From NCBI GenBank assembly GCA_963731035.1, contig CAVSUY010000017.1, forward strand, positions 1 through 64,000: a stretch of 64,000 nucleotides of DNA. Direction: 5' to 3'. The notes beneath the pieces are model-generated. The model worked only from the letters and a program-made list of their open reading frames with translations, made no database searches and had not been told where the DNA came from. The stretch's first letter is position 1. Each line of letters begins with the position of its first letter. The position numbers and the translations under genes are program-made. The DNA is from JAANXG01 sp963731035 (GTDB lineage Bacteria; Pseudomonadota; Gammaproteobacteria; Arenicellales; JAANXG01). Of the stretch, positions 35,368 to 44,384 are shown one piece after another.

Positions 35368-36087
35368 CTAAAGAATACCGCCGTTAATGGAGATGATCTG
35401 TCCGGTGATATAACCCGCCTGTGGTGAGGCGAGAAAGCCAACCAGGTCGGCGACTTCGGTGGGGGTGCCGGCGCGTTTCATCGGCACCATGCGTGCGATA
35501 TCCCGGGCATCGAACGCGGCCTTGCTGGCCGGGGTGTCTATGATGCCCGGGGCAACCGCGTTCACCGTGATGCCCCGGCTGGCGAGTTCCTTCGACAGTG
35601 ACCTGGTCGCTGCATTCAGCGCGCCCTTGGCGGCGGAATAGTTGACCTGACCGCGATTGCCTGCCAGGGCGGAGAGCGAGGACACGTTGACGATGCGCCC
35701 CCAGCGGCTGCGTATCATCGGCAGCACCAACGGCTGGGTGACATTGAAGAAACCATTAAGAGAAACGTCTATCACCCGATGCCATTGATCCGTACGCATG
35801 CCGGGGAATACTGCATCTTCATGGATGCCCGCATTATTCACCAGAATCTGGATCGGTCGATGCTCGATGACGGCAGATAGCGTATCGGCCGCCGCTGCGC
35901 CGTCCGTCACATCGAACACCAGAACCTGCGCACTACCGCCTTCCTTATGGATGGTCTCGGCCAGCTTTTGTGCCGCTTCCACTCCGCGATGAGCGTGAAT
36001 ATAGACATGGCAGCCATCAGCAGAGAGACGGCGGCAGATTGCGGCGCCTATGCCGCCGCTGCCACCGGTAACCAGCGCGGCCTTCAC
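35368..36087 (-). CDS. 3-oxoacyl-ACP reductase (FabG-like, ApeQ-like)
   Basis: A 239-residue short-chain dehydrogenase that reduces the beta-keto group after each condensation using NADPH. The cofactor motif is ALVTGGSGGIGAAICRRL, then LVNNAGIHEDAVF. The catalytic Ser-Tyr-Lys lies in NVSSLSALAGNRGQVNYSAAK, and the end (GYITGQIISINGGIL) is typical. The GTG start at 36087 has GGGAGG upstream and overlaps the dehydratase stop (GTGA). The open frame extends far upstream without homology, so the short form is chosen. It is the last gene of the minus-strand aryl-polyene operon. Confidence 0.94.
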   Translation of the reverse strand: MKAALVTGGSGGIGAAICRRLSADGCHVYIHAHRGVEAAQKLAETIHKEGGSAQVLVFDVTDGAAAADTLSAVIEHRPIQILVNNAGIHEDAVFPGMRTDQWHRVIDVSLNGFFNVTQPLVLPMIRSRWGRIVNVSSLSALAGNRGQVNYSAAKGALNAATRSLSKELASRGITVNAVAPGIIDTPASKAAFDARDIARMVPMKRAGTPTEVADLVGFLASPQAGYITGQIISINGGIL

Positions 36088-36560
36088 GACGTCCCTCCCG
36101 AAGTGGGCTTGACTGTCCCGGCATCCAGCACGACCGCAGCACGTCCATCCAGCAGCAGGCGCCCGGCGGCGCTGATCGTGAATTGATAAAGAATATTGTT
36201 TCCGGCGTGGCTGAGCCGGCTGGCGTCGACCAGCAGATCGGGGGCGACATCGTCCAGTCTCGGCACATGCAATCGTGTGCGGCGCAGGCTTATCAGGTAG
36301 CCGACTCGGGCGCGGGCGGTATCTGTCGGGGCCAGAAGCGCACCGTGCACCGCCATGGCCTGCGCGGCATATTCGATGCCGCATGCCGCACCAAGCCGTC
36401 CGTGGGCGCGCAGCGGATTGTCGATGTCGCGGTGACTGTCGGCGCGGCACTGAATCCGTTGCGAATCCCATGCCTCAACACGGTCCAGCAGGCACATGTT
36501 GCCTTGATGGGGGATGTGGCCGGCAATCCAGTCATGATCCAGTTCAGACTGATTCAGCAC
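36084..36560 (-). CDS. Hot-dog fold 3-hydroxyacyl-ACP dehydratase (ApeP-like)
   Basis: A 158-residue FabZ/FabA-like dehydratase. The N-terminal active-site region is HIPHQGNMCLLDRVEAWDSQ, with the histidine motif (HxxxxxLLDRV). A helix (GAACGIEYAAQAMAVHGALL) supplies the second acidic residue, followed by beta strands to the end. It would remove water from the 3-hydroxyacyl-ACP to give the conjugated double bonds. GTG 36560 overlaps the upstream ketosynthase-like gene by 7 bases, and its TGA overlaps the ketoreductase start. A second dehydratase is encoded at 44079-44384, as in known aryl-polyene loci. Confidence 0.88.
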   Translation of the reverse strand: MLNQSELDHDWIAGHIPHQGNMCLLDRVEAWDSQRIQCRADSHRDIDNPLRAHGRLGAACGIEYAAQAMAVHGALLAPTDTARARVGYLISLRRTRLHVPRLDDVAPDLLVDASRLSHAGNNILYQFTISAAGRLLLDGRAAVVLDAGTVKPTSGGTS

Positions 36561-37348
36561 GGTGCGATACCCACGCTGAGACGCACGTCGTCGAGGTAGT
36601 CCAGCACCACATGCTTATCCCGCCGCTGCGCGATCCCGCACAGCAGCGGCAATCCACGCGCGGCCGGAATGGTCTTGCGCAGGTCCTCAAGCTGGGCGTT
36701 GTCTAGCCGGTCTTCATCGGTATCGGTTATTTCGACCTCGATCTGCGCCAGCGCCGCCGCATTGCGCCGTGGCGAGAATACCAGAGCAATGCCGAACGCG
36801 TCGGCAATGGGACGGGCGCTGTAAAGGGGTTCCGGGTAGGCGGTGTCGCAGGCCACCAGCACCGTACGCGTGTTGTCCACCACGGCCTGGGCCAAAGCCT
36901 CCAGCAGGCCCGCGCCGAAGCTGGCGTCAAACGCACCCAGTATCGAGGCGGTAGTCATGGCACCGGTGGCGATACTCCAATAGCCAGCGGCAGTGTTATG
37001 GACGGAATTGTGGAAGCGGATCGGAGAGATCTGGCGGTCGTCCGAGGCAAGCATTTCACAGATCGCGTGGCAGTTTGCCCCGTCTCCACCGGATGAAGAA
37101 AAGACGCTGGGCAAGCTGGCCGGATCGAGTCCTGCCGCATCGATGGCTTCCAGCCCGGTAGCCAGCGTGAGCTTGACGATCGCTCCGCTTCTTCGCCTCT
37201 CGGCCGCCGGCAACAGCTCGGGCGATGGAAGTACGGTGGGCCGCGGTTGATAAGGTCGCTGACCACTCAGTACGTCCCGGCTGGTCGGCCAGTCTGTCAG
37301 GCCGGGACCGAGCAGGCCGACACCTTCAATGTAGGCGGTAAGCGTCAT
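36554..37348 (-). CDS. Beta-ketoacyl synthase chain-length-factor-like protein (ApeC-like)
   Basis: A 264-residue ketosynthase-family protein lacking the catalytic centre. It opens YIEGVGLLGPGLTDWPTSRD. Where a true synthase has a Cys-centred nucleophile elbow, it has RFHNSVHNTAAGYWSIATGA. This matches the short synthase-like subunits (PF13723) that act as chain-length factors beside ApeO-type enzymes. ATG 37348 overlaps the stop of the partner ketosynthase (ATGA), consistent with a heterodimer made in equal amounts. The longer upstream frame has no homology. Confidence 0.87.
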   Translation of the reverse strand: MTLTAYIEGVGLLGPGLTDWPTSRDVLSGQRPYQPRPTVLPSPELLPAAERRRSGAIVKLTLATGLEAIDAAGLDPASLPSVFSSSGGDGANCHAICEMLASDDRQISPIRFHNSVHNTAAGYWSIATGAMTTASILGAFDASFGAGLLEALAQAVVDNTRTVLVACDTAYPEPLYSARPIADAFGIALVFSPRRNAAALAQIEVEITDTDEDRLDNAQLEDLRKTIPAARGLPLLCGIAQRRDKHVVLDYLDDVRLSVGIAPC

Positions 37349-38559
37349 GTGTCCGACGCTCGCCCCAGGACCAGGCTGCAATTTGTACCACCGAACCCAA
37401 ACGAATTGGTGAGCACACGTGCGACCGACTGTTCCCGGTTCTCCAATACGTAGTCGAGATCCAGCGCGGGGTCGAGCTGCCGGGTATTCAGGCCGGCGGG
37501 CAACAGGCCGTGCTGTAGCGTCAGTGCGCAAATCACCGCCTCGAGACCGCCGGCGGCACCCAGGGCGTGGCCGGTCGCGCCCTTGGTTGAACTGCATGGC
37601 GTGTCCGGGCCGAACACGGCATGAACTGCCTTGCCCTCCGCTGCGTCGTTAGTCTGGGTGGCAGTGCCGTGCAGATTGATGTAGTCGATTTCCGACGGGT
37701 CCAAACCCGCCATCTTCAGCGCATCCTGCATCGCCATGCGGGCACCGAGGCCTTCCGGGTGAGGTGATGACATGTGATAGGCGTCGCTGGACTCCCCCAG
37801 CCCCAGGAGCAGCACCGACTCGGCATCCAGGTTCTCGGGCGGCCGTTCCAACAGCACGAAGGCGGCGGCCTCGCTGATCGAGATGCCGTCGCGTTGTGTA
37901 TCGAACGGGCGACATGCCTGTTCGGAGACCAGGCCGAGGGAGTTAAATCCGTACAATGTTGTCAGGCAGAGTGAGTCCACGCCTCCGACCACCGCTGCGT
38001 CAATCAATCCCGCCGCGATCATGCGCTGGGCGGAGCCAAACACCTTGGCGCTGGACGAGCACGCCGACGACACGGTGACCGCCGGACCCGTCAATCCAAA
38101 ATAGCGGCGCGTGAAATCCGTGACCGAAAAGACATTGTGCGTCTTGCCGTAGATGAAATCGGCCGGGAGTGCGCCGCTGACCGGGTCGCGGCGCCGGTAG
38201 GCCAACTCGGATTGAAAAATGCCGGAAGTGCTGGTGCCGAGGATGACGCCGATGCGATTCGCGCCGTATCTTGCGATGGCGGCGTGAACCGCCTCCGCAA
38301 ACCCATCCTCCATCAATCCCAGCAATGCGAGTCGATTGTTGCGGCAATCGTAATCCGCCAGGGAGGAGGGAAGCTGCACCGCGTCCACGCCTGCCACCGT
38401 GCCAACGAATGTCGCCAGATCCACCGTATCAAACTCGCACGGCGCCAACCCGGGCCGCCGTTGGCGCAACGCGCTCAGGGTCCGGTCGAGGCCGATCCCG
38501 ATGCCGCTAGCTGCGGTGAAATGGGAGAGCCACAGGGTGCGCAAGGAAAAGTGTTTCAA
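37345..38559 (-). CDS. Beta-ketoacyl-ACP synthase (ApeO-like)
   Basis: A 404-residue condensing enzyme, likely the elongating partner of the chain-length-factor-like protein. The catalytic residues are Cys167 (TVSSACSSSAK), His297 (YINLHGTATQTND) and His331 (KGATGHALGAAGGLE). NSFGFGGTNCSLVLGRAS closes the protein. It opens LWLSHFTAASGIGIGLDRTL, usual for this group. The start is a TTG at 38559 or possibly TTG 38544; neither has a strong ribosome-binding site. The PAP2 gene ends 20 bases upstream. Confidence 0.93.
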   Translation of the reverse strand: MKHFSLRTLWLSHFTAASGIGIGLDRTLSALRQRRPGLAPCEFDTVDLATFVGTVAGVDAVQLPSSLADYDCRNNRLALLGLMEDGFAEAVHAAIARYGANRIGVILGTSTSGIFQSELAYRRRDPVSGALPADFIYGKTHNVFSVTDFTRRYFGLTGPAVTVSSACSSSAKVFGSAQRMIAAGLIDAAVVGGVDSLCLTTLYGFNSLGLVSEQACRPFDTQRDGISISEAAAFVLLERPPENLDAESVLLLGLGESSDAYHMSSPHPEGLGARMAMQDALKMAGLDPSEIDYINLHGTATQTNDAAEGKAVHAVFGPDTPCSSTKGATGHALGAAGGLEAVICALTLQHGLLPAGLNTRQLDPALDLDYVLENREQSVARVLTNSFGFGGTNCSLVLGRASDT

Positions 38560-38579
38560 CTTTATTCAAGTCGAGGATT

Positions 38580-39341
38580 CTAGCAAATCCGGCAATCTGT
38601 CAGGACCATTCGTATGTAGCGGCGGACTTTCTCGACTCCGCTGCTATCGACACGGAACCGCAGCGCCATATAGGCAGCTAACGACCCCAACACGATTCCG
38701 GCCAGCACATCCACCGCCACGTGCTGGCGCGTGGCCAGAGTGGAATAGACAATCCCGGCACCCCACAGCATGTTGAAGACGAGTATGGACCGGGGAGCCT
38801 CAAAGCGACGAAGCAGGTGGTGCAGCCAGACGCCGGAGAAAACCGCGGTGGTGACGTGCAACGAAGGGCAGGCATTGCCCGAAGCATCCATATCCTTGAG
38901 GAAACTCATTTCAGGATACCGGGCCCAGTCGATATTGGCTGCAGGTACGGCTGTGGGCCAGAAGTAGAAGACGATCAGCCCTATCAGGCACGGAATGGCT
39001 ATTGCTACTCCATAGAAGTACAGTTCACGCCGTGTCGGCAGCAATACCGGCGGTAGCGAGACATACACCCACAGCGACACATACAGAGGGAGGGCCAGAG
39101 GTTGAAAGCCGATCAGCCGATCGAGGAACGTGACGGGCATCACCGTCGTCGGAAAGGCCGGAGCTTTGAGCAGGTAGAAGTACGCACCAAAAAACACCCC
39201 GATGAAAATCATCGTCCCGATACCTTTGAGATATATATGCCGAACAACCACTGTTGCGGCCCGTCGGTGCCAGGACGTCTGGTCACGCATTGTCTTCATC
39301 GTCCGCTCTTTTTCGAATCTGGAAGTCCTGCCGCCGGTCAT
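38580..39341 (-). CDS. PAP2-superfamily membrane phosphatase
   Basis: A 253-residue integral membrane protein with about six helices, from the phosphatidic-acid-phosphatase type 2 family. The catalytic motifs are GNACPSLHVTTAVFSGVWLH (CPSLH, His in motif 2) and STLATRQHVAVDVLAGIVLG (motif 3 His and Asp). The layout resembles the inositolphosphorylceramide-synthase/PAP2-like group. It would act on a lipid phosphate at the outer face of the inner membrane. It overlaps the deacetylase stop as ATGA. PAP2 genes are not core aryl-polyene genes, so its presence hints at lipid-linked chemistry. Confidence 0.88.
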   Translation of the reverse strand: MTGGRTSRFEKERTMKTMRDQTSWHRRAATVVVRHIYLKGIGTMIFIGVFFGAYFYLLKAPAFPTTVMPVTFLDRLIGFQPLALPLYVSLWVYVSLPPVLLPTRRELYFYGVAIAIPCLIGLIVFYFWPTAVPAANIDWARYPEMSFLKDMDASGNACPSLHVTTAVFSGVWLHHLLRRFEAPRSILVFNMLWGAGIVYSTLATRQHVAVDVLAGIVLGSLAAYMALRFRVDSSGVEKVRRYIRMVLTDCRIC

Positions 39342-40141
39342 GACAGGGCATGACGCAATGTGACGAAACGCAGGTCAGCCGCCGCGGCAGACGCCAGGAC
39401 GGTGGGTAGCACTTCGAGGATAACGGGAATGCCGCCGGGCGTGCGCGCGGAGTTTCCATCATGCAAGAGCAGGATAGCGCCTGCATGCAGACCCCGCTTC
39501 AACCTGTTTCCCACACGCTCGGCATCACCGACTCGGGTGTCGAACCCGCGTGTCGACCAACTCGCAAGCCTCAATCCCAATCGAGCGAGCACCGGGTCGA
39601 GTGCAGGATTGCGCAAACCCGCCGGGGCGCGAAAAAACAATGGCTGCTGGCGGGTAATTTCGGTCAGCGTGTCCTGCGCGGCCTGCAATTCACGCCGGAA
39701 GCCGCGATAACCGAGCAGAGCGAAATTGTGGCGGTGGTGCTGACTGTGGTTTTCGACGGCGTGGCCGCGCCGAACGATTTCGCTGCACAGTTCCGGGTGG
39801 TGTGCCGCCTTGTCACCAATGCAGAAGAAGGTGACTTTCACGGCGTACTTGTCGAGTATATCCAGGACCTGGGGAGTGACGGCGGGATCGGGGCCGTCAT
39901 CGATGGTCAGCGCGATTTCGTTTCTGGCCGTCGCCCCGGCGGGTAAATGCGTCAGGTTCGGTCCCAGCCAGTGGCTGCGCGGCCACAGCCCCACCGCCGC
40001 GAGAACGGCATGATTCGCAAGCACGGCGGCCAGCACCCATCGCCACGTACCGGGGTGCACGACGAGAACCGTTGCTGCAAGCAGATGCAGCACGAAGGTC
40101 GCGCGCAGCAGCAACGTGGGATGCCAAGCGGAATTACGCAT
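39338..40141 (-). CDS. Polysaccharide deacetylase (NodB homology domain)
   Basis: A 267-residue NodB-type deacetylase. Two N-terminal hydrophobic segments (LLRATFVLHLLAATVLVV and WVLAAVLANHAVLAAVGL) anchor it. The catalytic domain has motif 1 EIALTIDDGPDPAVT (Asp-Asp), motif 2 GHAVENHSQHHRHNFAL (the HxxxH metal ligands), FFRAPAGLRNP, and LLLHDGNSARTPGG. ATG 40141 is chosen; a GTG at 40147 is also in frame, and both overlap the exporter gene end. It might deacetylate an N-acetylated sugar or lipid head group. An ArnD-like role beside a GT2 is a possible analogy. Confidence 0.92.
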   Translation of the reverse strand: MRNSAWHPTLLLRATFVLHLLAATVLVVHPGTWRWVLAAVLANHAVLAAVGLWPRSHWLGPNLTHLPAGATARNEIALTIDDGPDPAVTPQVLDILDKYAVKVTFFCIGDKAAHHPELCSEIVRRGHAVENHSQHHRHNFALLGYRGFRRELQAAQDTLTEITRQQPLFFRAPAGLRNPALDPVLARLGLRLASWSTRGFDTRVGDAERVGNRLKRGLHAGAILLLHDGNSARTPGGIPVILEVLPTVLASAAAADLRFVTLRHALS

Positions 40142-42539
40142 TGTCACGCCGGGCGAAAATAGCCGAGTAAATCAACGCCAGGATGACGCCGGGCGCCACA
40201 GTGACACCCAATGCCTGCAGTATTGATACGCTGGAAAACGAAAGCAGGCCAAACCCCGTGACGGTGGTGAGGTTGGCAAACAGCATAGAGGCGAGCGTGC
40301 GCGGTGAAATCATGTGGTGTGACGCTCGTCGCCCGGGCAACGTTCCCTCCTCCTGCCGGCCGGGGTCGGCAGCGATGTACGTCGCGCGATCGAAAAACAG
40401 GGCGTAATTGGATCCCACCGCGACCACCAGTAGCAGACCCACCAAATGCAGGATCATCAGTTGCTGGCCGAACAATGTCAATCCAGCCACGACAGTGATG
40501 ACTGCCGCCGCCAGCGGAGCTACATTGCGCAGTGTGCGCATGGGCGAGCGGAAGACCAGCAGCAGCAGTCCAACAATCACGGCCAGTCCGACCAGCGACA
40601 ATTGGATGGCCTCATGCAGATATCCCGAGTACAGCCGATCGGACTCGACTTTCATGTCTACAAAAAGCACATTGGGGAGCCCCGCGGCGCTCAACGCGGA
40701 GCGAATCCGCTTTGCATTGATACCGCTGTCTTCAGAAGCGGTCAACGGTAGTATGGCACTCCAGTGCCCGGTCCGGTGAATAAGCAGGGCATTTACCGCC
40801 ATGGCCATCGAGGTATTCGCAAGATCGCCGGCCTCAAGGAGCGGCTGGCTGCGTGCATCGGCGACATCGGAAATGAACGGTCGAAACAGTTGCAGGCGTA
40901 TCGGGAGGCCTTGAACCGCTTTCCTCAGCCGCGTTTCCAGCACCTCAGGGGAGGGCAAGCTGGCTTGCCGGGCGCGCTGCGTTGCTTTGCTGGGAAGATA
41001 GTAGCTGGGAGCCTCAAAACCGGCGAGCTCACCTCGATCGACTTCTGCTCGCAGTACCTTGGAAACCTGCTCGGATGACTGCAGTACGGATTCCCGGCTG
41101 GGGCCGGAAACCACCACCAGATAGCGAACATCCGGCGCGCCAATGTCGGCGCGTAGCCTCGTATCCAGCGCCACATCGCCCTGGGACACCGGGCTCAATG
41201 ACGCGATCTTGTTATTCCACAGGTTGCCACTGTGCTCGACGATGATCAGACAGGCCGCGAGTAGGAGTAGCACCGCCGGCCAACGCAGTCCAGCGGCACG
41301 CTCCACCAGGCGTGAGAGCCTGAGGCCGACTGCAGAAACATCATGGATGCGAAAGTGTTTCGGCAGCAGATATGGCAGGACGAAACGGGTCACCATCGCA
41401 GCGGCTACCAGGCCTGAAATCGAATACAAGCCGAGCTGCGCCAGGCCCGGGAAGCCGGACAGCAGCAGTGACGCAAAGCCGGATACCGAGGTCAATACAC
41501 CAAGACGAATGGTAGGCCAGAGTCGCATGGTCCAGTTCCGTTGGTCCGCCTCAGAGTGTTCTGATTGTACAAACAGGTAGATCGAGTAATCCACAGCTTC
41601 GCCGATCAACGCGGTGCCGAATCCCAGCGTGATTCCGTGCACTACATGAAAGCCCAGACTGACCGCGGCGACGCCTGCCAGCGCGCCGCTGATAACGGGA
41701 AGGAACCCCAGCGCCAGAGCGGTGAAGGAGCGATATACGAGTAACAGAAGCGTGGAGATGAGCGCGATGCCGACAATGGTCAGGCGACTGACCTGTGTCT
41801 TGATGGTCTCCCGGGAAGTCACCGAAAACACGCCGGGACCGGTCATCACCAGCTTGGCAGCCGGGGTCTCGGCGGATGCAGTGTTGAACGCCTTTTGAAT
41901 GGCGCCCATGGCGCGTTGCTGGGCGTCGGTATCGGCACCCGAAGCGCGTGTCTGCGCGAGTATCAATGCGCGTGTGCCGTCACGCGACGCCCACACACCG
42001 TCAACCAACGGGGGATGGGTGTCGTTGTCGAAGTGGTCCATCAATCGCACCATTTCCCCGGTGGGATCGCGCGGCAGCAGAGATTTCGCCAGCAGCCCAA
42101 CGGGAGACGCAAGCAGGTCGATGCTATCGCTCAGCGCGTTGTGCAGTCCCGTCACGGTGAAGCGTTCAGGGGTAACTGCGGGACTCAGAAGATAGCGATT
42201 GTTGAAGAGAAAAGCGCGGTCACGCTCAGTATTGACCGGCTCCCCGTTGTTGACGCTGACAAAGGCGGAATCGGCACGCAGCCGCTTCGCGACCTGCCTG
42301 GAAAGGGTGGCGCGGCTTTGCGCGTCGGTACCCTCAATACCGATCAGTATGAGGCGCGACGCCAGTCCCTCGCGTATCTGCTCCAACAGGATCCGTTGCT
42401 CGGGAGTGGGACTGCGCGGCAGGAACGCCGACAAATCGGCGGTAAACCGGCTGTGGCTGATGATGATTCCGGCGATCAGAATGAACACAAGCCACAGAGC
42501 TATTGCGATCCGGCCTTCCCGCACGAGAGGCTTCCTCAC
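40134..42539 (-). CDS. MMPL/RND-family lipid exporter (ApeM-like)
   Basis: An 801-residue inner-membrane transporter with the RND duplication. One helix comes first (GRIAIALWLVFILIAGIIIS), then a large periplasmic domain starting at HSRFTADLSAFLPRSPTPEQ. Five further helices include LTIVGIALISTLLLLVYRSF and FGTALIGEAVDYSIYLFVQS. The same arrangement repeats in the second half (GSNYALFFDRATYIA, LTTVTGFGLLSFSSVS). Such exporters are constant members of aryl-polyene clusters and move the lipidated pigment toward the outer membrane with the LolA-like protein. GTG 42539 overlaps the LolA-like stop (GTGA). Confidence 0.93.
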   Translation of the reverse strand: MRKPLVREGRIAIALWLVFILIAGIIISHSRFTADLSAFLPRSPTPEQRILLEQIREGLASRLILIGIEGTDAQSRATLSRQVAKRLRADSAFVSVNNGEPVNTERDRAFLFNNRYLLSPAVTPERFTVTGLHNALSDSIDLLASPVGLLAKSLLPRDPTGEMVRLMDHFDNDTHPPLVDGVWASRDGTRALILAQTRASGADTDAQQRAMGAIQKAFNTASAETPAAKLVMTGPGVFSVTSRETIKTQVSRLTIVGIALISTLLLLVYRSFTALALGFLPVISGALAGVAAVSLGFHVVHGITLGFGTALIGEAVDYSIYLFVQSEHSEADQRNWTMRLWPTIRLGVLTSVSGFASLLLSGFPGLAQLGLYSISGLVAAAMVTRFVLPYLLPKHFRIHDVSAVGLRLSRLVERAAGLRWPAVLLLLAACLIIVEHSGNLWNNKIASLSPVSQGDVALDTRLRADIGAPDVRYLVVVSGPSRESVLQSSEQVSKVLRAEVDRGELAGFEAPSYYLPSKATQRARQASLPSPEVLETRLRKAVQGLPIRLQLFRPFISDVADARSQPLLEAGDLANTSMAMAVNALLIHRTGHWSAILPLTASEDSGINAKRIRSALSAAGLPNVLFVDMKVESDRLYSGYLHEAIQLSLVGLAVIVGLLLLVFRSPMRTLRNVAPLAAAVITVVAGLTLFGQQLMILHLVGLLLVVAVGSNYALFFDRATYIAADPGRQEEGTLPGRRASHHMISPRTLASMLFANLTTVTGFGLLSFSSVSILQALGVTVAPGVILALIYSAIFARRDNA

Positions 42540-43144
42540 TGCTTGGTTGACTTCTCGATGAGCATAAGCGAGCTGTCACCATCGGCCTGAGTGATCTTGA
42601 TGCTGCGCAACACGTTGCCTGTTCCGGTAATACGGATGTGCTTGACCACCTCCTGTACTTTCTTGCCGACCGGTAAAAGCTGGAGCGTCCAATGGTCGGC
42701 AGTACCCGCCAAAGACAGTTGATAATGGTGTTCCAACGCCCTGCGGTCACCTGCCAGGGTACCGCGAATGCTGTCAATGAAAGCGGCCAATTGTGGATGA
42801 TCCTGCAATTCGAGGCGACGCTTCTTGCGGCCATGCTCGATCACCAGGGTCTCGCCATCCAGAACCATTGACTCGGGCTTCGGTTTCAAGGTGCGTTTTT
42901 CCAGGTGATCAGGTGCGATGTAGAACAGTTCGCCGGAGGACATTACCGGCTCTTCGAGCATGGCGATCGATTTCTTCTCGATGAAACTGGCATGGTCGGA
43001 CCGGACTTGCGCCAGCTCATGCATGAGCCGGTCGATGTTCCAGTCCGCGGCATGCCCCGTCACAGAAATTGCCATCAGTGCCTGAACGATGAGCAGATTT
43101 CTCAGGGTTCGCAGCGAATGAACGGGGTAGCCGCGCAGTCTCAC
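42536..43144 (-). CDS. LolA-like outer-membrane lipid carrier (ApeL-like)
   Basis: A 202-residue periplasmic protein with a signal peptide (LRNLLIVQALMAISVTGHAA) and a LolA-like fold. Typical stretches are LMHELAQVRSDHASFIEKKS, then MSSGELFYIAPDHLEKRTLK and ESMVLDGETLVIEHGRKKRR. LSLAGTADHWTLQLLP and the terminal IKITQADGDSSLMLI follow. It should accept a hydrophobic product from the MMPL exporter and carry it across the periplasm. The GTG start at 43144 shares one base with the TAG stop of the upstream acyltransferase gene. Confidence 0.88.
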   Translation of the reverse strand: MRLRGYPVHSLRTLRNLLIVQALMAISVTGHAADWNIDRLMHELAQVRSDHASFIEKKSIAMLEEPVMSSGELFYIAPDHLEKRTLKPKPESMVLDGETLVIEHGRKKRRLELQDHPQLAAFIDSIRGTLAGDRRALEHHYQLSLAGTADHWTLQLLPVGKKVQEVVKHIRITGTGNVLRSIKITQADGDSSLMLIEKSTKQ

Positions 43145-44082
43145 TATGATCTCGCGGCTGTCGACACCGGCGCGGTTTCCCAGAAATTGAAAAAATTGAA
43201 CCAGTTGTATGGAGCCATGCGGCAATACTGATCCAATAGCTGGGCATAGCGAACGACCGCCGCCTCAATGGCGGCGTCGCGTTCATCCTGCTCAATCTCG
43301 GAAAAATCTGCGATAGGGTCGAAATGAATCGTGTAGGAATTGCCGCCCAGATACAGGCCCGTCATGAACATCACCGGGCGGCGAAGCAATGCGGCCATAC
43401 GGAACGGTCCGCCGGGCAGGAACGCTTCAGTGCCGAGGATGTTGACGGAGTACAGGGTATCGTCACCGAGCGTGCGATCGGCCAGTATGCCTACGATACC
43501 GCCTTCATCCAGCAGTTCCCTCACCTGGAACATGGAGTCGACGTGTCCCAGGCCGATGGTGTTCTGTACTGCGTTGGGATTGATGGCAGCCAGCATAGCG
43601 TTGATTCTTTGGGCATTTTCTTTATACATGACCCTGGCTATGTTCACGTCCGTACTTTTCCGGCCCAAAGCGTGGATGACCTCAAAACTGCCCAGGTGCG
43701 CACCCATCAGAAACAGGCCATTGCGTCTGCCGATCACATCGAGCAACATGGCTTCGCCATGCACTTCAAGCTCAAACAAATCAAAGCGGTGATTGAGCAG
43801 ATAGAGGCGGTCATGAATGGTGGCGGCGAAGGTGAAGAAATGCCGGTATATGTCCCGCCAACGCGCGGGTCGACCTAACGCACGGCCGAGATAGTCTCTC
43901 GAAGCGCGGCGACTCGCCGGCGCAAACATTACAAAATACGCGGCGATCAGGTGCAAAACACTGCGCGCAGTGCGGCGTCCCAGGCGCAGCGAGAGCCACG
44001 TCATGAGGCGCATCATGAATATGTTGCTGCGCTCGGGTGTCTGCGTCCAGGTCGTCTGCCCGGCGGTCGGATGTCCCGTCAT
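43144..44082 (-). CDS. LpxL/HtrB-like acyltransferase
   Basis: A 312-residue acyltransferase related to lipid A late acyltransferases. It has an N-terminal hydrophobic region (SVLHLIAAYFVMFAPASRR). The catalytic HX4E motif is MGAHLGSFEVIHA, then VRELLDEGGIVGILADRTLG and FLPGGPFRMAALLRRPVMFM. The C-terminus (YNWFNFFNFWE) is typical of the family. Homologues in aryl-polyene clusters are proposed to join the polyene chain to its lipid acceptor. It lies between the second dehydratase and LolA-like genes with overlapping stops and starts. Confidence 0.92.
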   Translation of the reverse strand: MTGHPTAGQTTWTQTPERSNIFMMRLMTWLSLRLGRRTARSVLHLIAAYFVMFAPASRRASRDYLGRALGRPARWRDIYRHFFTFAATIHDRLYLLNHRFDLFELEVHGEAMLLDVIGRRNGLFLMGAHLGSFEVIHALGRKSTDVNIARVMYKENAQRINAMLAAINPNAVQNTIGLGHVDSMFQVRELLDEGGIVGILADRTLGDDTLYSVNILGTEAFLPGGPFRMAALLRRPVMFMTGLYLGGNSYTIHFDPIADFSEIEQDERDAAIEAAVVRYAQLLDQYCRMAPYNWFNFFNFWETAPVSTAARS

Positions 44083-44384
44083 GCAGGTGACAGCGGCGCG
44101 ACGCTGCCGCTGGCGATCTTACGCGCGTCTGTCTCGATGTCGAAGCGTATCGTTCCGTTCTCCAATAGTACATGTCGGATTGTCAACGCATCACCGGGAC
44201 TCGCCGGACTCAGAAATTTGGCCGAGCTCACGTCGCAAACATCCAGCTCCATTCCGGTAGCGTCAGCGATTGCCTGCAGTGCCACATCCAGCAGCACGGC
44301 CCCGGGGAGTATGGGTACGCCGGGAAAATGTCCGGCAAGAGCAGGATGATCCGGCGGGACAATCCAGTGGGTGGCCCCGTTCAT
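44079..44384 (-). CDS. Hot-dog fold dehydratase (ApeI-like)
   Basis: A 101-residue FabZ-like protein with the diagnostic HPALAGHFPGVPILPGAVLLDVALQ region compressed near the N-terminus, including the catalytic-type histidine of GHFPGxPILPG. The rest forms a single hot-dog domain (SSAKFLSPASPGDALTIRH, IRFDIETDARKIASGSV). It is the second dehydratase of the cluster. ApeI/ApeP-type pairs work together in polyene formation. Its start overlaps the ligase stop (ATGA) and its stop overlaps the acyltransferase start. Confidence 0.9.
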   Translation of the reverse strand: MNGATHWIVPPDHPALAGHFPGVPILPGAVLLDVALQAIADATGMELDVCDVSSAKFLSPASPGDALTIRHVLLENGTIRFDIETDARKIASGSVAPLSPA

